From the IMG/VR virus record IMGVR_UViG_3300023223_000589, positions 1-50,978 of that record: 50,978 nucleotides of DNA; one strand, given 5' to 3'. A program made the position numbers and the translations under genes. The stretch's first letter is position 1. Every line of letters starts with the position of its first letter. The notes under the pieces were generated by a model. That model made no database searches. It saw nothing but the letters and a program-made list of their open reading frames with translations, and was not told where the DNA came from. Below, one piece after another: positions 32,678 to 41,349 of this stretch. This DNA is from a virus.

Positions 32678-32924
32678 CCAACCCCTAAAACCAGAACTTC
32701 TTCCCTGCCCATTCTGTGGATCTATAGAAGAGCGATTGTACCACCATAAACAATCATGTTTTCTCTATATCATCTCTGGCCCTATGGACAGATTTAGATA
32801 TTCGATTAGTGATGTCAGATTTATAAATGCATGGAATGCCCGAACCCATAACGCCAAGGTCACAATCTCAGATACAGATTTACTTGGAAATGAATGCCCG
32901 AAACCCCGAGAACGAAAAGAGTGA
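32670..32924 (+). CDS. Lar-like restriction alleviation protein
   Basis: 84 aa with the N-terminal LLPCPFCG and a later NAWNAR, the two ends of the Lar-family pattern (usually a second CxxC lies between; here only a single Cys). Rac Lar lessens type I restriction by boosting host modification. Together with two methyltransferases in the window it suggests restriction evasion. The missing second CxxC leaves some doubt. Confidence 0.6.
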   Translation: MNSQPLKPELLPCPFCGSIEERLYHHKQSCFLYIISGPMDRFRYSISDVRFINAWNARTHNAKVTISDTDLLGNECPKPRERKE

Positions 32925-33199
32925 TGATGAGCAGTGAAGACCAAGAGAAAACAGCAGTTAAAATATTCAACAAGACTATGTTGGCAAAACTACGAGAGAA
33001 TGCACATAAACCACATTGGGAAAAAGAAAGGCTAGATGATTTACTGGAATGTTTACAGGACGAAGTTGAAGAATTAACTTCAATCCTTGACGATAATCGC
33101 TACACAATGGAACAGGTGCACGATGTTATGCGTGAATGCGCTGATGTGGCAAATTTTGCAATGATGATTCATGACAACGTTAGAAAAGAGGATTACTAA
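32924..33199 (+). CDS. MazG-like nucleotide pyrophosphohydrolase candidate
   Basis: 91 aa from ATG 32924 (TGATG overlap). DEVEELTSIL and a later RECADVANFAMMI match the ExxE and EAADVAN-like metal-binding pattern of small phage MazG/NTP-PPase proteins. These hydrolyse (d)NTPs or ppGpp and can keep a starving host active. The E-A-A-D motif has Cys in place of one Ala. Short for a full MazG. Confidence 0.6.
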   Translation: MMSSEDQEKTAVKIFNKTMLAKLRENAHKPHWEKERLDDLLECLQDEVEELTSILDDNRYTMEQVHDVMRECADVANFAMMIHDNVRKEDY

Positions 33200-33468
33200 T
33201 GAATAACCCCAAACCGAGTGCGGAAGATGCGCCGATTAGTACTGAAACCATGTGTAAAAGCATACAAGCAACAATTGATAACGAAATCAATGGGAGCAAA
33301 CGTTTCCTTTTGGAAAAGGTAAAAGAACACGTACAAGCGCAACAGGAAACGATTGAGAAGGCTATTGAAATTCTACAGCCAATAAGAACGATGCGCTTTG
33401 ACCTGTTAGAAAATAGGACGAAGACTATAGTGGCTGAAGCACTAGCACAATTGGAGGAAAAGAAATGA
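33199..33468 (+). CDS. Helical hypothetical protein, 89 aa
   Basis: TAATG overlap. Mostly one long amphipathic helix (RFLLEKVKEHVQAQQETIEKAIEIL, and VAEALAQLEEKK). May form a coiled coil. ATGA overlap with the next gene. Function unknown. Confidence 0.55.
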   Translation: MNNPKPSAEDAPISTETMCKSIQATIDNEINGSKRFLLEKVKEHVQAQQETIEKAIEILQPIRTMRFDLLENRTKTIVAEALAQLEEKK

Positions 33469-33647
33469 TAAGTAGATTCATAAATAATCACATACAACCC
33501 CTATTCATCTTACACGCTATTCATGTGATTAAAGCCCAACATTGTTGGTGTAATATGAACCACCCTATGCAGGGCAGGTATAACACATGTAATCGATGCG
33601 AAACAATTTCAAAATTAGAGCATGAATTAAAGGAAAAGAAATCATGA
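33465..33647 (+). CDS. Small His/Cys-rich protein, 60 aa
   Basis: Overlaps both neighbours. HCWCNMNHP and CNRCETI give a possible zinc site; the last part is charged helix. No named family. Confidence 0.5.
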   Translation: MISRFINNHIQPLFILHAIHVIKAQHCWCNMNHPMQGRYNTCNRCETISKLEHELKEKKS

Positions 33648-34099
33648 GTAATTTAAAACATTGTCTAAACGGAAAACACCCCATACCAAAAGACGACTAT
33701 TATTGTGAACAATGCGGGGATAATTGGGAAGGTGACGAAACGGGGAAATGGGCAGAGCATTATTTTCAACATTGCCAAACTCTCGAAGTTGAAAACCAAA
33801 CCCTCACCGACAAGGTGGAGGCGCTGGAAGAAAGTTTAGTTACAAAAGAAGCGGAAATAAGGTTTTGTATAGGCACTGTGAAAAATTATGACGGTAAAAT
33901 TAAAACCCTCACCGCTGAAGTGGCCAAGTTGAAAGAAAGATTGGAAGAGCATGACAAGCAACATGGTTTTCGCTCAATGTCAGCAGCGTTAGTTGACTTC
34001 ATCGTTACGAATTTAAAATCTGATGCAGACCCAAGTTTTTTATTGAAGTTGCATAAATTCGCAACTGATGTAAAAGCCCTAAAAGAAAGCGGTAACTAG
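33644..34099 (+). CDS. Zinc-finger coiled-coil protein, 151 aa
   Basis: N-terminal C7, then YYCEQCGDNW, and H/C further on form a likely zinc finger; residues about 47-110 are coiled coil (LEVENQTLTDKVEALEESL, KLKERLEEHDKQ). A C-terminal helical part follows. It may bridge DNA and a protein partner. Function unknown. Confidence 0.55.
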   Translation: MSNLKHCLNGKHPIPKDDYYCEQCGDNWEGDETGKWAEHYFQHCQTLEVENQTLTDKVEALEESLVTKEAEIRFCIGTVKNYDGKIKTLTAEVAKLKERLEEHDKQHGFRSMSAALVDFIVTNLKSDADPSFLLKLHKFATDVKALKESGN

Positions 34100-34414
34100 A
34101 TGGAAAAGAAACATACGGCAGAGCCCTGGGACGAAGGCTGTGGAACTAAAATAGTTGGTGAATTGTCTTACAAATACCGTGAGTTATCTGAGGTCGATTG
34201 GGAACGATCCAAAGTTTGCGTCAACGCCCTAGCAGGTATCGAAGATGTGGAGGGGTTTATGGAGAAGGTAGAAACAGCCTTAACAAGAATAGGTAGAATG
34301 GCTGGAAGTACTGCCAGTGAGCTTGAGAATGATATGTCAAACGTAGCCAATGAAGCCCTTGCCCTCTTCCCGACACCCGCAGAAGAGAAAGGAAGCAACC
34401 AATCAAATAAATAA
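34100..34414 (+). CDS. HTxxPW-family accessory protein
   Basis: 104 aa. KHTAEPW at residues 4-10 and VCVNALAGIEDVE in the middle match a family of phage accessory proteins whose members begin H-T-x-x-P-W and have an A-R-x-x-A-x-V-N-A-L-A-G-like stretch. The 45247 gene encodes a relative of the same pattern. Starts right after the previous stop. Function not established. Confidence 0.55.
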   Translation: MEKKHTAEPWDEGCGTKIVGELSYKYRELSEVDWERSKVCVNALAGIEDVEGFMEKVETALTRIGRMAGSTASELENDMSNVANEALALFPTPAEEKGSNQSNK

Positions 34415-34532
34415 CAATCCAAACAATTCCCCCAATTTCCACTATAAAAAACATATTTATTTATAAGCCTAAAAAACCGTAATCATATGTATTGTATTAG
34501 TGATATAACCTTAATAAATTCGGAGGCCAAAT

Positions 34533-34733
34533 ATGTATCTTATAGACAGGAAATTGTTGAGTAAAAAATACTTAACCGTCTATAAAACTGTAATAAGATG
34601 TAACAAACAAATTCACAGGCCTAAAATATACACTTCTCTTGATATTCAAAACAACGCCGCAGAATCCCCTCAAGAAATTTCAATAAAAATACTAAAGAAT
34701 CTTGATAAGTTAAATTCTAAGGATAAAATATAG
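34533..34733 (+). CDS. Small basic protein, 66 aa
   Basis: ATG 34533 lies 7 bp after CGGAGG. Basic and Ile/Lys-rich (LLSKKYLTVYKTVIRCNK). The 118 bp upstream hold no gene and could carry a promoter, but none is convincing. Followed by a terminator. Family unknown. Confidence 0.5.
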   Translation: MYLIDRKLLSKKYLTVYKTVIRCNKQIHRPKIYTSLDIQNNAAESPQEISIKILKNLDKLNSKDKI

Positions 34734-34768
34734 TCTTCATAAAGAGTCTATCTCACTCATAAATCTTG

Positions 34769-34798
34769 CCCCTGGTTCTTTGGATCAGGGGTTTTTTT
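34769..34798 (+). terminator. Rho-independent terminator
   Basis: CCCCTG (34769-34774) pairs with CAGGGG (34786-34791), followed by seven T. It closes the small-gene operon before the next promoter. Confidence 0.88.
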
Positions 34799-34823
34799 AT
34801 TTTATATAAAAGTTGAAATGTTA

Positions 34824-34864
34824 CTTTAGGTTTGTTGACAACTACCTTTAAGTTTGTGTATTAT
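34824..34864 (+). promoter_or_regulatory. Promoter with paired 12-bp operator-like repeats
   Basis: TTGACA (34835-34840) and TATTAT (34859-34864) are separated by 18 bp, a good sigma70-type promoter. CTTTAGGTTTGT (34824-34835) and CTTTAAGTTTGT (34846-34857) are direct repeats 22 bp apart, about two helix turns, flanking the -35. They are probably operator half-sites for an unknown regulator. Confidence 0.72.
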
Positions 34865-34871
34865 TTGAAAA

Positions 34872-34990
34872 GTTAGACATATATAAAACTGCAAAATATT
34901 TTGAAAAACACCCCACCCTCAATAGAGGTTCATTTTTGCCTTTCGGCTTATATGTCTAACGCCCTTTAATGGGGGTGGGTCTATTTTTTT
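34872..34990 (+). ncRNA. Structured leader RNA with pseudoknot-like pairing
   Basis: GTTAGACATATA (34872-34883) pairs exactly with TATATGTCTAAC (34949-34960). CCCACCCTC (34912-34920), inside that loop, pairs with GGGGGTGGG (34971-34979) outside it, nine pairs with one G-T; a GCC-TTTC-GGC hairpin (34938-34947) lies between. The second stem is followed by a T-rich run (34980-34990). The pairings interlock, so they form a pseudoknot or alternative states. It sits between a strong promoter and the methylase gene, like a riboswitch or attenuator, but matches no class I know. Confidence 0.6.
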
Positions 34991-35006
34991 GAGAGAGAGG
35001 CCGATT

Positions 35007-35645
35007 ATGGCTAAAAATAAATTGAGAGTTTTAATAGGATGTGAATTTTCTGGAGTTGTCAGAAGGGCATTTAGAGCCCGGGGCCATGATGCTTGGAGTT
35101 GTGATTTATTGCCCAGTGACGACAATAGCCCCTTCCACCTCCGGGGTGACCTCCGGGGTGACCTCCGGGGTGACCTCCGGGGTGAATGGGATTTATTTAT
35201 AGCCCATCCCCCTTGTACGTTCTTATGTAGCTCTGGCCTTCATAGAAATAAAAACAATCCGGAGCGGGTAAAAGAGACAGGAAAAGCTATTGAATTCGTG
35301 AAATTGTTATTGGATTCACCTATCAAAAAAATAGCTCTTGAAAACCCAATTGGATGCATATCAACCAAAATAAGAAAGCCAGAACAAATAATTCAACCTT
35401 ATCAATATGGCCATAACGCTAGTAAATCTACCTGTTTTTGGCTTAAAAACTTACCTCTTTTGAACTATACAAAATGTGTTGAGCCGAGGGTGGTTTTTCA
35501 AAACGGTAAACCTTATATGAGGTGGGATAATCAGACCGATTCCGGCCAAAATAGGCTTCCACCCACTGAGGATCGTTGGGCTTTAAGGTCTATCACCTAT
35601 CAAGGGATTGCCGAGGCTATGGCTGAACAATGGGGAGGGGAATAA
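35007..35645 (+). CDS. C5-methyltransferase-like protein with expanded LRGD repeat
   Basis: 212 aa from ATG 35007 after AGAGAGG; the open frame extends to 34989. VLIGCEFSGVVRRAFRARGHD is a Rossmann AdoMet-binding start, and HPPC (67-70) is the catalytic-type P-C motif. Phage genes of this type are usually called DNA cytosine methyltransferases, though they are short and their activity is rarely shown. Residues 45-60 are four perfect-unit repeats, LRGD three times then LRGE, from a 12-bp tandem repeat, in place of ordinary sequence before the catalytic loop. The repeat may affect activity. Confidence 0.7.
   Translation: MAKNKLRVLIGCEFSGVVRRAFRARGHDAWSCDLLPSDDNSPFHLRGDLRGDLRGDLRGEWDLFIAHPPCTFLCSSGLHRNKNNPERVKETGKAIEFVKLLLDSPIKKIALENPIGCISTKIRKPEQIIQPYQYGHNASKSTCFWLKNLPLLNYTKCVEPRVVFQNGKPYMRWDNQTDSGQNRLPPTEDRWALRSITYQGIAEAMAEQWGGE
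35138..35185 (+). repeat. 12-bp tandem repeat, four perfect units
   Basis: Four identical copies of CCTCCGGGGTGA lie end to end within the methylase-like gene. The unit is a multiple of three, so changes in number keep the frame. Perfect identity suggests recent expansion or ongoing variation. Confidence 0.95.
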
Positions 35646-36520
35646 TGAGATCTAGAAATATAAAGCCTGGTGTAACTAAAAATGAAGATTTGGCTGATTT
35701 ACCATATGAAGCAAGATTATTATTCTGTTGGCTCCCTATGATGGCAGATTGGGAAGGCCGGCTAGAGGACAGGCCAAGGAAAATAAAAGCTGAATTACTA
35801 CCATTTGATAATGTAGATTCAGATCAGTTATTAACGGAACTACATCGGAAGGGCTTCATCATTAGATATGAAGTTGAGGGTTATGGTAAATTTATCTGGA
35901 TTCCAAATTTTAAAAAACACCAACACCCACATAAACAAGAGAGGGATAAACCGTCGGAAATACCAGAATTTAACTCAGAAAGTCATATTAACATCGATAA
36001 CGGAGTGATAACGGAAGAACTTCGGAAGTACGTCGGAAGTAAACGGGCTGATTCCCTTATACTGATTCCTGATACCGTATTCCTGAAAGATGGTGAAAAC
36101 GGCGCCGCCGGCGAATCTCTCACCGATGGTTTCACCAACACCAAACCAAAAAAACCAGAATTCGACGTTACAGCCATTCACAGGGTATTACAGTTCTTTT
36201 CAACGGAAATAAGGTTCACAGCCTCAAATTCGGCAAATCTACATTTCATTGAATTGGCCCTAAAAGCCGGAATTCCAGAGGAAAACCTAATTTTATCCAT
36301 AGAAAACTATAAAAAGCGCAAGGTTTTAGATGATGACGATCAAAAATTTTGGGTTGGGGCTAAGAAGTTTTTCGATCCAGACCATATTAATTTTTGCTTA
36401 TTAGATTCATATTTAGCCCAAAAAAAGACGGAAAAACAGGAAGAAGACGATAATCTAGACAAAATGCTAAAAGATGTCATGGAGAGAAAGAGTAAAGAAA
36501 ATGCCTCAAAACAACGATAA
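35645..36520 (+). CDS. Replication initiation-like protein (winged-helix N-terminus)
   Basis: 291 aa from ATG 35645 after GGGAGGGG (TAATG overlap). The first 110 residues, NIKPGVTKNEDLADLPYEARLL, WEGRLEDRPRKIKAELLPFD and FKKHQHPHKQE, match a family of phage replication proteins with an N-terminal winged helix (lambda O-like or replisome-organiser-like). The C-terminus is longer and helical. It probably recruits replication machinery at the origin. Start is supported by the ribosome-binding site. Confidence 0.72.
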   Translation: MRSRNIKPGVTKNEDLADLPYEARLLFCWLPMMADWEGRLEDRPRKIKAELLPFDNVDSDQLLTELHRKGFIIRYEVEGYGKFIWIPNFKKHQHPHKQERDKPSEIPEFNSESHINIDNGVITEELRKYVGSKRADSLILIPDTVFLKDGENGAAGESLTDGFTNTKPKKPEFDVTAIHRVLQFFSTEIRFTASNSANLHFIELALKAGIPEENLILSIENYKKRKVLDDDDQKFWVGAKKFFDPDHINFCLLDSYLAQKKTEKQEEDDNLDKMLKDVMERKSKENASKQR

Positions 36521-37028
36521 CGCAGAAACAAAGCTAGACCTCGTCACCTTCAAACGCTTCGTAAGCTTATTCAAAGCCCGTTATAGCGATAGAAAGATGA
36601 ATGATGATACAGCTTCCCTTTTCTTTGAAAAGTGCGGTCATATCAGCTCTGATGAGTTCCAGCATGTAACGGATCTGATGATAGGCAAGCGAGATAAGGC
36701 CTTTACCTGGTTCAACGTGATTGAGGCCCATAACTCAATATTCAACAATTCGGAAAATCTGACCATGGAAGAAATTAACGATTGGAAAAATCAGGCCATG
36801 GCGGGCGATCAAAGCGACCGGAAACTTTTAGTCCAGTTGATGAATGAAATTATTACTAAAGTGGGCGGTGGAAAAATAAACGGAGATTGGCGCCAAGACT
36901 ACGCTAAAAAATTCGTTGCCGTTGTTGGTGAGGCCGAAGCCCGTAGGCAATTACCAAGTCTAAAAGAATTTGACAAAGTGTTTGGTGATACTATTTTATC
37001 ACTACTTCCCGTAAGATCTTCTTTTTAG
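36501..37028 (+). CDS. Possible helicase loader or replication partner
   Basis: 175 aa from ATG 36501; an in-frame ATG at 36474 is an alternative start. The protein is helical, begins with an acidic linker and has FVSLFKARYSDRKM and HISSDEFQHVTDLMIG. Its position directly after the initiator-like gene, with a 20-bp overlap, is that of lambda P or DnaC-like loaders, but no Walker motif is present. Partner role inferred. Confidence 0.5.
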   Translation: MPQNNDNAETKLDLVTFKRFVSLFKARYSDRKMNDDTASLFFEKCGHISSDEFQHVTDLMIGKRDKAFTWFNVIEAHNSIFNNSENLTMEEINDWKNQAMAGDQSDRKLLVQLMNEIITKVGGGKINGDWRQDYAKKFVAVVGEAEARRQLPSLKEFDKVFGDTILSLLPVRSSF

Positions 37029-37035
37029 CCCCTAA

Positions 37036-37065
37036 TTGCATCTTATGCTTATAAAGTGTTATCAT
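37036..37065 (+). promoter_or_regulatory. Promoter for the second fibre module
   Basis: TTGCAT (37036-37041) and TATCAT (37060-37065), spacer 18 bp, in the 83-bp gap before 37112. The gap has no terminator of note. A moderate match; the operon that follows encodes structural proteins and would be expected late. Confidence 0.45.
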
Positions 37066-37111
37066 TACAATATGGAGCAAATGGAACACTTGAGGCAATT
37101 GGAACAAAATT

Positions 37112-37546
37112 ATGGCTACCACGGAAAAAGTAAAAACCGGTACTGATTTTACTGTAAAAATAGACATGACCCTTGAAGTTGAGGTTGTCACAAACCTAAC
37201 TCAAATTTTTATTGAATTTTATTACGAACTTAATGGGAAAATTACCCCGTTTTCATTCTTCGCTAAAGACTTGGCTGACCAAAGTATTATTGATAGGGCC
37301 AATGAATTAGGTGTAACCGTTCACCAAATGCTTTTTGAGGGTGAAATAATTGTGTGTGATATCCCAAAGGAAGACACCGACACCTTAAAAATTAACCAAT
37401 GTAATGAAGTTGCCGTTTTTGCCGAAGTTTCTTTTGTTGATTCTGATGATGAGGTTCAAAAATTCACTGAAAAAGATGATGAAGGGAACGAGTGCGATAA
37501 GTTTATTGTGATATTGGAAAAATCTGTTACTGAGAAATGGCTCTAA
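37112..37546 (+). CDS. Hypothetical protein preceding the fibre gene, 144 aa
   Basis: An acidic beta-rich protein (TDFTVKIDMTLEVEVV, FIEFYYELNGKITPFSFFA, VAVFAEVSFVDSDDEVQ). It ends where the fibre gene begins (TAA ATG). It could be a fibre-connector or adaptor, judging by position. Family unknown. Confidence 0.5.
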   Translation: MATTEKVKTGTDFTVKIDMTLEVEVVTNLTQIFIEFYYELNGKITPFSFFAKDLADQSIIDRANELGVTVHQMLFEGEIIVCDIPKEDTDTLKINQCNEVAVFAEVSFVDSDDEVQKFTEKDDEGNECDKFIVILEKSVTEKWL

Positions 37547-40500
37547 ATGTTTTTAGAACAACTTGGAACAGGTAGACCCCCGGTACATAATCAAACCATA
37601 GGCCTTCAAGGCGGTGCTCTTGGTGATTTTTTCCACTTGTCAGCGGCAGAGCTTTCCGATGTTCAAGATATTTCAGGTCATATTGGTGATTCAAGTATCC
37701 ATTTTACAGAAGGTAGTATTGATCATTTAAACATTCAGAACATTGGCACAAATTCACACGCTCAAATTGATACCCACATAGGCACCTCAAATATACACTT
37801 TACAGAGGTAAGTATTGACCATACCAACATCCAAGGTATAGGGGTCAACACACACATACAAATTGATAGCCATATATCAAGCACTTCAAACCCGCATACC
37901 GTCACAGCTTCACAACTGACAGATTTTTCGACAGAGTTTGATAGTAATTTCTCAGGAAAATCAACAACTGATTTATCAGAAGGCACAAATCTTTATTACA
38001 CAGAAGTCAGGGTTTCAGCTAATGTTGATGTTGCGGCAAACTCAGCCCATAGGACAAACATAGGGCTAGATCAACACACACAATATATTTTAGTTGATGG
38101 AACTAGATCTTTTTCAGGGGTTATTAGTGGCGTTACACCAACGGCACCTTCACACTTGACGACAAAAGGTTATGTTGACGGTTTGGTAAGCGGTATTGTT
38201 TGGCAAGAGCCGGTAATAGATAAAGATTTAGCGACACCCCCGGTTTCACCCACATTAGACGACAGATATATCGTTGCTTCTGTGGGTACTGGTGCCTGGA
38301 CAGGTCAAGAAGATAATATTGCTCAGTGGAACGGTTCAAGTTGGGACTTCACAACACCAACGGAGGGGTTTGCCTCTTGGGTAGAAGATGAAGATAAGGT
38401 TTATATATTTGTTACAGCTTGGCAGATTTTCGGCAGTGTTATAGATCACCAAAATTTAATTGGTGCCGGAACTAATACACACGCTCAAATCGATACACAT
38501 ATTGCAGATATGAATAATCCGCACGGTGTAACGACGACACAAATTGGCGCTATTGGTGGATCGATCACAGATAATCAAGTGGCCGTTGGGGCTTCTACCG
38601 CTAACGAGATTGAAGGCACTAGTTCTTTGATGTGGGATGGCAGTAGTAGCGTATTTACAGTTCTTGGTCATATTAAAACACCCGGTACTGTCTCTATAGG
38701 GGACAATGTGCCAACAGGTGGCGGTGCTTTCTCCACTTTAATCGGTCCAGGTGCGGGGCAGAACTCTACCGGCGATAGGCGGGTTGATATTGGGCTCCAG
38801 GCGGGGTTGGCCGGTGGTTTGGACGACGGAATCGCTATCGGTTGTGGGGCTTCATTTAGCGGCCAAGGTATCCGTGGTATATCGATAGGTTTTGAATGTG
38901 CCCCGGGTCAAGGGGCGGGGTCAATAGCTATCGGGGCACTAGTCGCTAGAACTTCGCCACAGGCTGCAAACGGAATTATTATTTCGTCTACAGGGGTAAC
39001 TGAAAACAACACAACACCCGGACACATTGTTTTTGCAAGCACTTTAGCAAGTCTTAAATACGATGGCACACTATGGACCTTCTTAGGCGGTGATGTAAAA
39101 ATAGTAAGTACTCTTCTTACAGCTACTACTAATTTTTATATTGGATCTACTGGTGTTACAAACCAAGGTAGTAATTCCATAGCACTGGGCCGGCTAAGTG
39201 GGTCTACGGACATGGCCTCAAATTCCGTGGCGATTGGAAATGAAGCGGGTCAAACATCGTTAAGCGGAAATTCTGTAGCAATCGGGAATTGCGCTAGTGA
39301 AACAAACGCTTCAAATGAAACAATTAGTATAGGCCATAATTCGGGCCAATCGGGAAAGGGGAGCGGAAGTATTAGCCTCGGGCATAACTCTGGCAAATTA
39401 AACCAGGGCTCTTTGGGCATTATTATTTCTTCTTCAGGTGTTGATGAAAACCAAACAAGTACCGGCCACATAACTATAATTTCATCCCTCGCATCAATGA
39501 AGTACAACAGTTCAACCGATGTTTTCACCTTTAGCAAAGGTATAACAACCAACGGCGTACTGGACGTAACCGATGCCACTAATAGCACAAGTTCTTCTAC
39601 TGGCTCAATACATACTGCTGGTGGTCTAGGTGTTACTAAAGACCTTTTTGTAGGGTCTATGATTGGAATCGGCGTAGTGCCTACAAGACCTTTATCCATA
39701 GAGGCTTCATCCACTCCAACGGCGAGATTTACAAATACTGCAACTTCAGGCCCGTTAGGTGGTGCCGGTATTCTTTATATAGCCGACGATGGTGCGGCTT
39801 TAGGTACAGGGGATAGGTTAGGATTTTCTGTTTTTGGGGGTTCAATAGATGCGCTTGCAACACATCATAATGCGACTGCTATTTCTAGTTTTACTACAGA
39901 GAATTGGGGCGTATCAAATGGCGGCGCTGAGATTCGATTTGAGACAACCCCAAACGGTTCCACAACAAGACAAGATAGGTTGATAATTGGTAACGATGGC
40001 GCCATCACAATAAACGGTAACACCACAATAAACGCCAATACAAGTTTACTGGGCGGTTTACAGCAATTGGTGACAATATCAGCGGCAGCGGCACATAGCG
40101 TTTTAAAGACAACAAGCCTTATAGAGCTTGACACTACGTTAAATAACATCGTAGCGACACTGCCGGCGATTGTCTCAGGGAGCGCAGACAACGGGCGGAG
40201 GTTCACATTTTTCCGCCAAACATCACCTTTGAATCAAGTAAACCTTACACCTCAAGCACCGTCTACAATTCGGGGAGAATCAACCGATATTATTTTGGGC
40301 TTAAAATCCGATTCTATTACCTTGCTTGCTGTAGCCGGTAATTGGTTTCCTATTGATAGAAATACATTTGCCATTGCCGTATTAGACCAACTGACTCCCG
40401 GTGCGGTTCAATTAATCCCAACTGTAACCCCTGCCATTGTTACGGCGTTTGATACAGATTTATTTGAAACCAATGGTATTTTAAACTCAGACCATACATC

Positions 40501-40810
40501 AAACAACATCACGGTAATTCATAATGAAAGCCTAACGCAAGGCGGAGACGGTTTTAAAATCGGTTTCAGGATCGAATGTAACTATAATAATAATCAAGAG
40601 CTATTTGCTCAAATTTATATAAACGGCTCCCCCGTTAATATCGAAGACGTAAGAACATCAAGTAACGCTTTTAACACTGTTTTAGAGGCTGAAGGGGTTG
40701 TAAGGGTCGCATCGGCGCCGGAAACAATAGAACTTAGGATACTTGGGACAGCAAACACAAACGCAACATTTGAACAGTGTACTTTAATTGTTGAAAGAGT
40801 AGGAAAATAA
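37547..40810 (+). CDS. Long tail fibre with YadA-like head repeats
   Basis: 1087 aa, the largest protein in the window. N-terminal repeats of the type IGTNSHAQIDTHI (residues about 40-110 and again near 300) resemble triple-stranded fibre motifs. Residues about 215-295 form a DUF2793-like domain (WQEPVIDKD, WTGQEDNIAQWNGSSW). Then come trimeric-adhesin-like repeats (NSVAIGNEAG, NSVAIGNCAS, GSISLGHNSG), a coiled linker, and a C-terminal jelly-roll-like part (FRIECNYNNNQELFAQIYING). No S74 chaperone is seen. A trimeric host-recognition fibre. Confidence 0.82.
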   Translation: MFLEQLGTGRPPVHNQTIGLQGGALGDFFHLSAAELSDVQDISGHIGDSSIHFTEGSIDHLNIQNIGTNSHAQIDTHIGTSNIHFTEVSIDHTNIQGIGVNTHIQIDSHISSTSNPHTVTASQLTDFSTEFDSNFSGKSTTDLSEGTNLYYTEVRVSANVDVAANSAHRTNIGLDQHTQYILVDGTRSFSGVISGVTPTAPSHLTTKGYVDGLVSGIVWQEPVIDKDLATPPVSPTLDDRYIVASVGTGAWTGQEDNIAQWNGSSWDFTTPTEGFASWVEDEDKVYIFVTAWQIFGSVIDHQNLIGAGTNTHAQIDTHIADMNNPHGVTTTQIGAIGGSITDNQVAVGASTANEIEGTSSLMWDGSSSVFTVLGHIKTPGTVSIGDNVPTGGGAFSTLIGPGAGQNSTGDRRVDIGLQAGLAGGLDDGIAIGCGASFSGQGIRGISIGFECAPGQGAGSIAIGALVARTSPQAANGIIISSTGVTENNTTPGHIVFASTLASLKYDGTLWTFLGGDVKIVSTLLTATTNFYIGSTGVTNQGSNSIALGRLSGSTDMASNSVAIGNEAGQTSLSGNSVAIGNCASETNASNETISIGHNSGQSGKGSGSISLGHNSGKLNQGSLGIIISSSGVDENQTSTGHITIISSLASMKYNSSTDVFTFSKGITTNGVLDVTDATNSTSSSTGSIHTAGGLGVTKDLFVGSMIGIGVVPTRPLSIEASSTPTARFTNTATSGPLGGAGILYIADDGAALGTGDRLGFSVFGGSIDALATHHNATAISSFTTENWGVSNGGAEIRFETTPNGSTTRQDRLIIGNDGAITINGNTTINANTSLLGGLQQLVTISAAAAHSVLKTTSLIELDTTLNNIVATLPAIVSGSADNGRRFTFFRQTSPLNQVNLTPQAPSTIRGESTDIILGLKSDSITLLAVAGNWFPIDRNTFAIAVLDQLTPGAVQLIPTVTPAIVTAFDTDLFETNGILNSDHTSNNITVIHNESLTQGGDGFKIGFRIECNYNNNQELFAQIYINGSPVNIEDVRTSSNAFNTVLEAEGVVRVASAPETIELRILGTANTNATFEQCTLIVERVGK

Positions 40811-40824
40811 AATGAGGCCTGAAT

Positions 40825-41349
40825 ATGTCTGAAACATCATATCCACTTAACGAAATTGTGAAAATAAGAGCTATTTTCCTAAAAAATAACGTTGAAATAA
40901 CCAACGCTATTGGCAAGTTGACTATTCAAAGATTGTCTGATGAAAAGTATTTTGATCCTACATTGTTACCGGCTGACCCTTGGGCGACTCCAGCATTTTC
41001 TATTAGTATGGTAGAGGTGGATGAGGTAAATTCCCCGGGCCGCTGGAAGTTTGATTTTGATACAACTGGCTTTGCAAAGGACACTTATCTATCTGTAGCC
41101 AATGACAGCGCCGGGGAGGCCGACAACGTGCCTTTAGGCGGTGAAAGTATTGTTGGTGAGGGTTTGGCGGAAGCAACGGAATTAGCCGCCGCCGGGGCTG
41201 TGGGCAAGGCTGAATATAGTTCTGTCACATCTGAAACGAAACTTTCAAATTGGCAAGATCCATCCACTATCGTCAAGACCTTTGATAATCAACTAGAAAA
41301 CGGTGACCCTTCAGGAACTGGCGAACCCTCTAAGAAACTACCTCAATAA
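40825..41349 (+). CDS. Beta-rich protein of the second fibre module, 174 aa
   Basis: ATG 40825, 14 bp after the fibre stop. The N-terminal half (EIVKIRAIFLKNNVEITNA, then VNSPGRWKFDFDTTGF) is an Ig-like or beta-sandwich layout; the C-terminal half is polar and low-complexity. Perhaps a fibre cap, chaperone or minor virion protein. Overlaps the next gene (TAATG). Confidence 0.5.
   Translation: MSETSYPLNEIVKIRAIFLKNNVEITNAIGKLTIQRLSDEKYFDPTLLPADPWATPAFSISMVEVDEVNSPGRWKFDFDTTGFAKDTYLSVANDSAGEADNVPLGGESIVGEGLAEATELAAAGAVGKAEYSSVTSETKLSNWQDPSTIVKTFDNQLENGDPSGTGEPSKKLPQ

Noticed and set aside
35138-35185. CRISPR array
   Set aside because: Units are 12 bp with no spacers; it is a coding microsatellite. 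No CRISPR array or Cas gene is present in the window.
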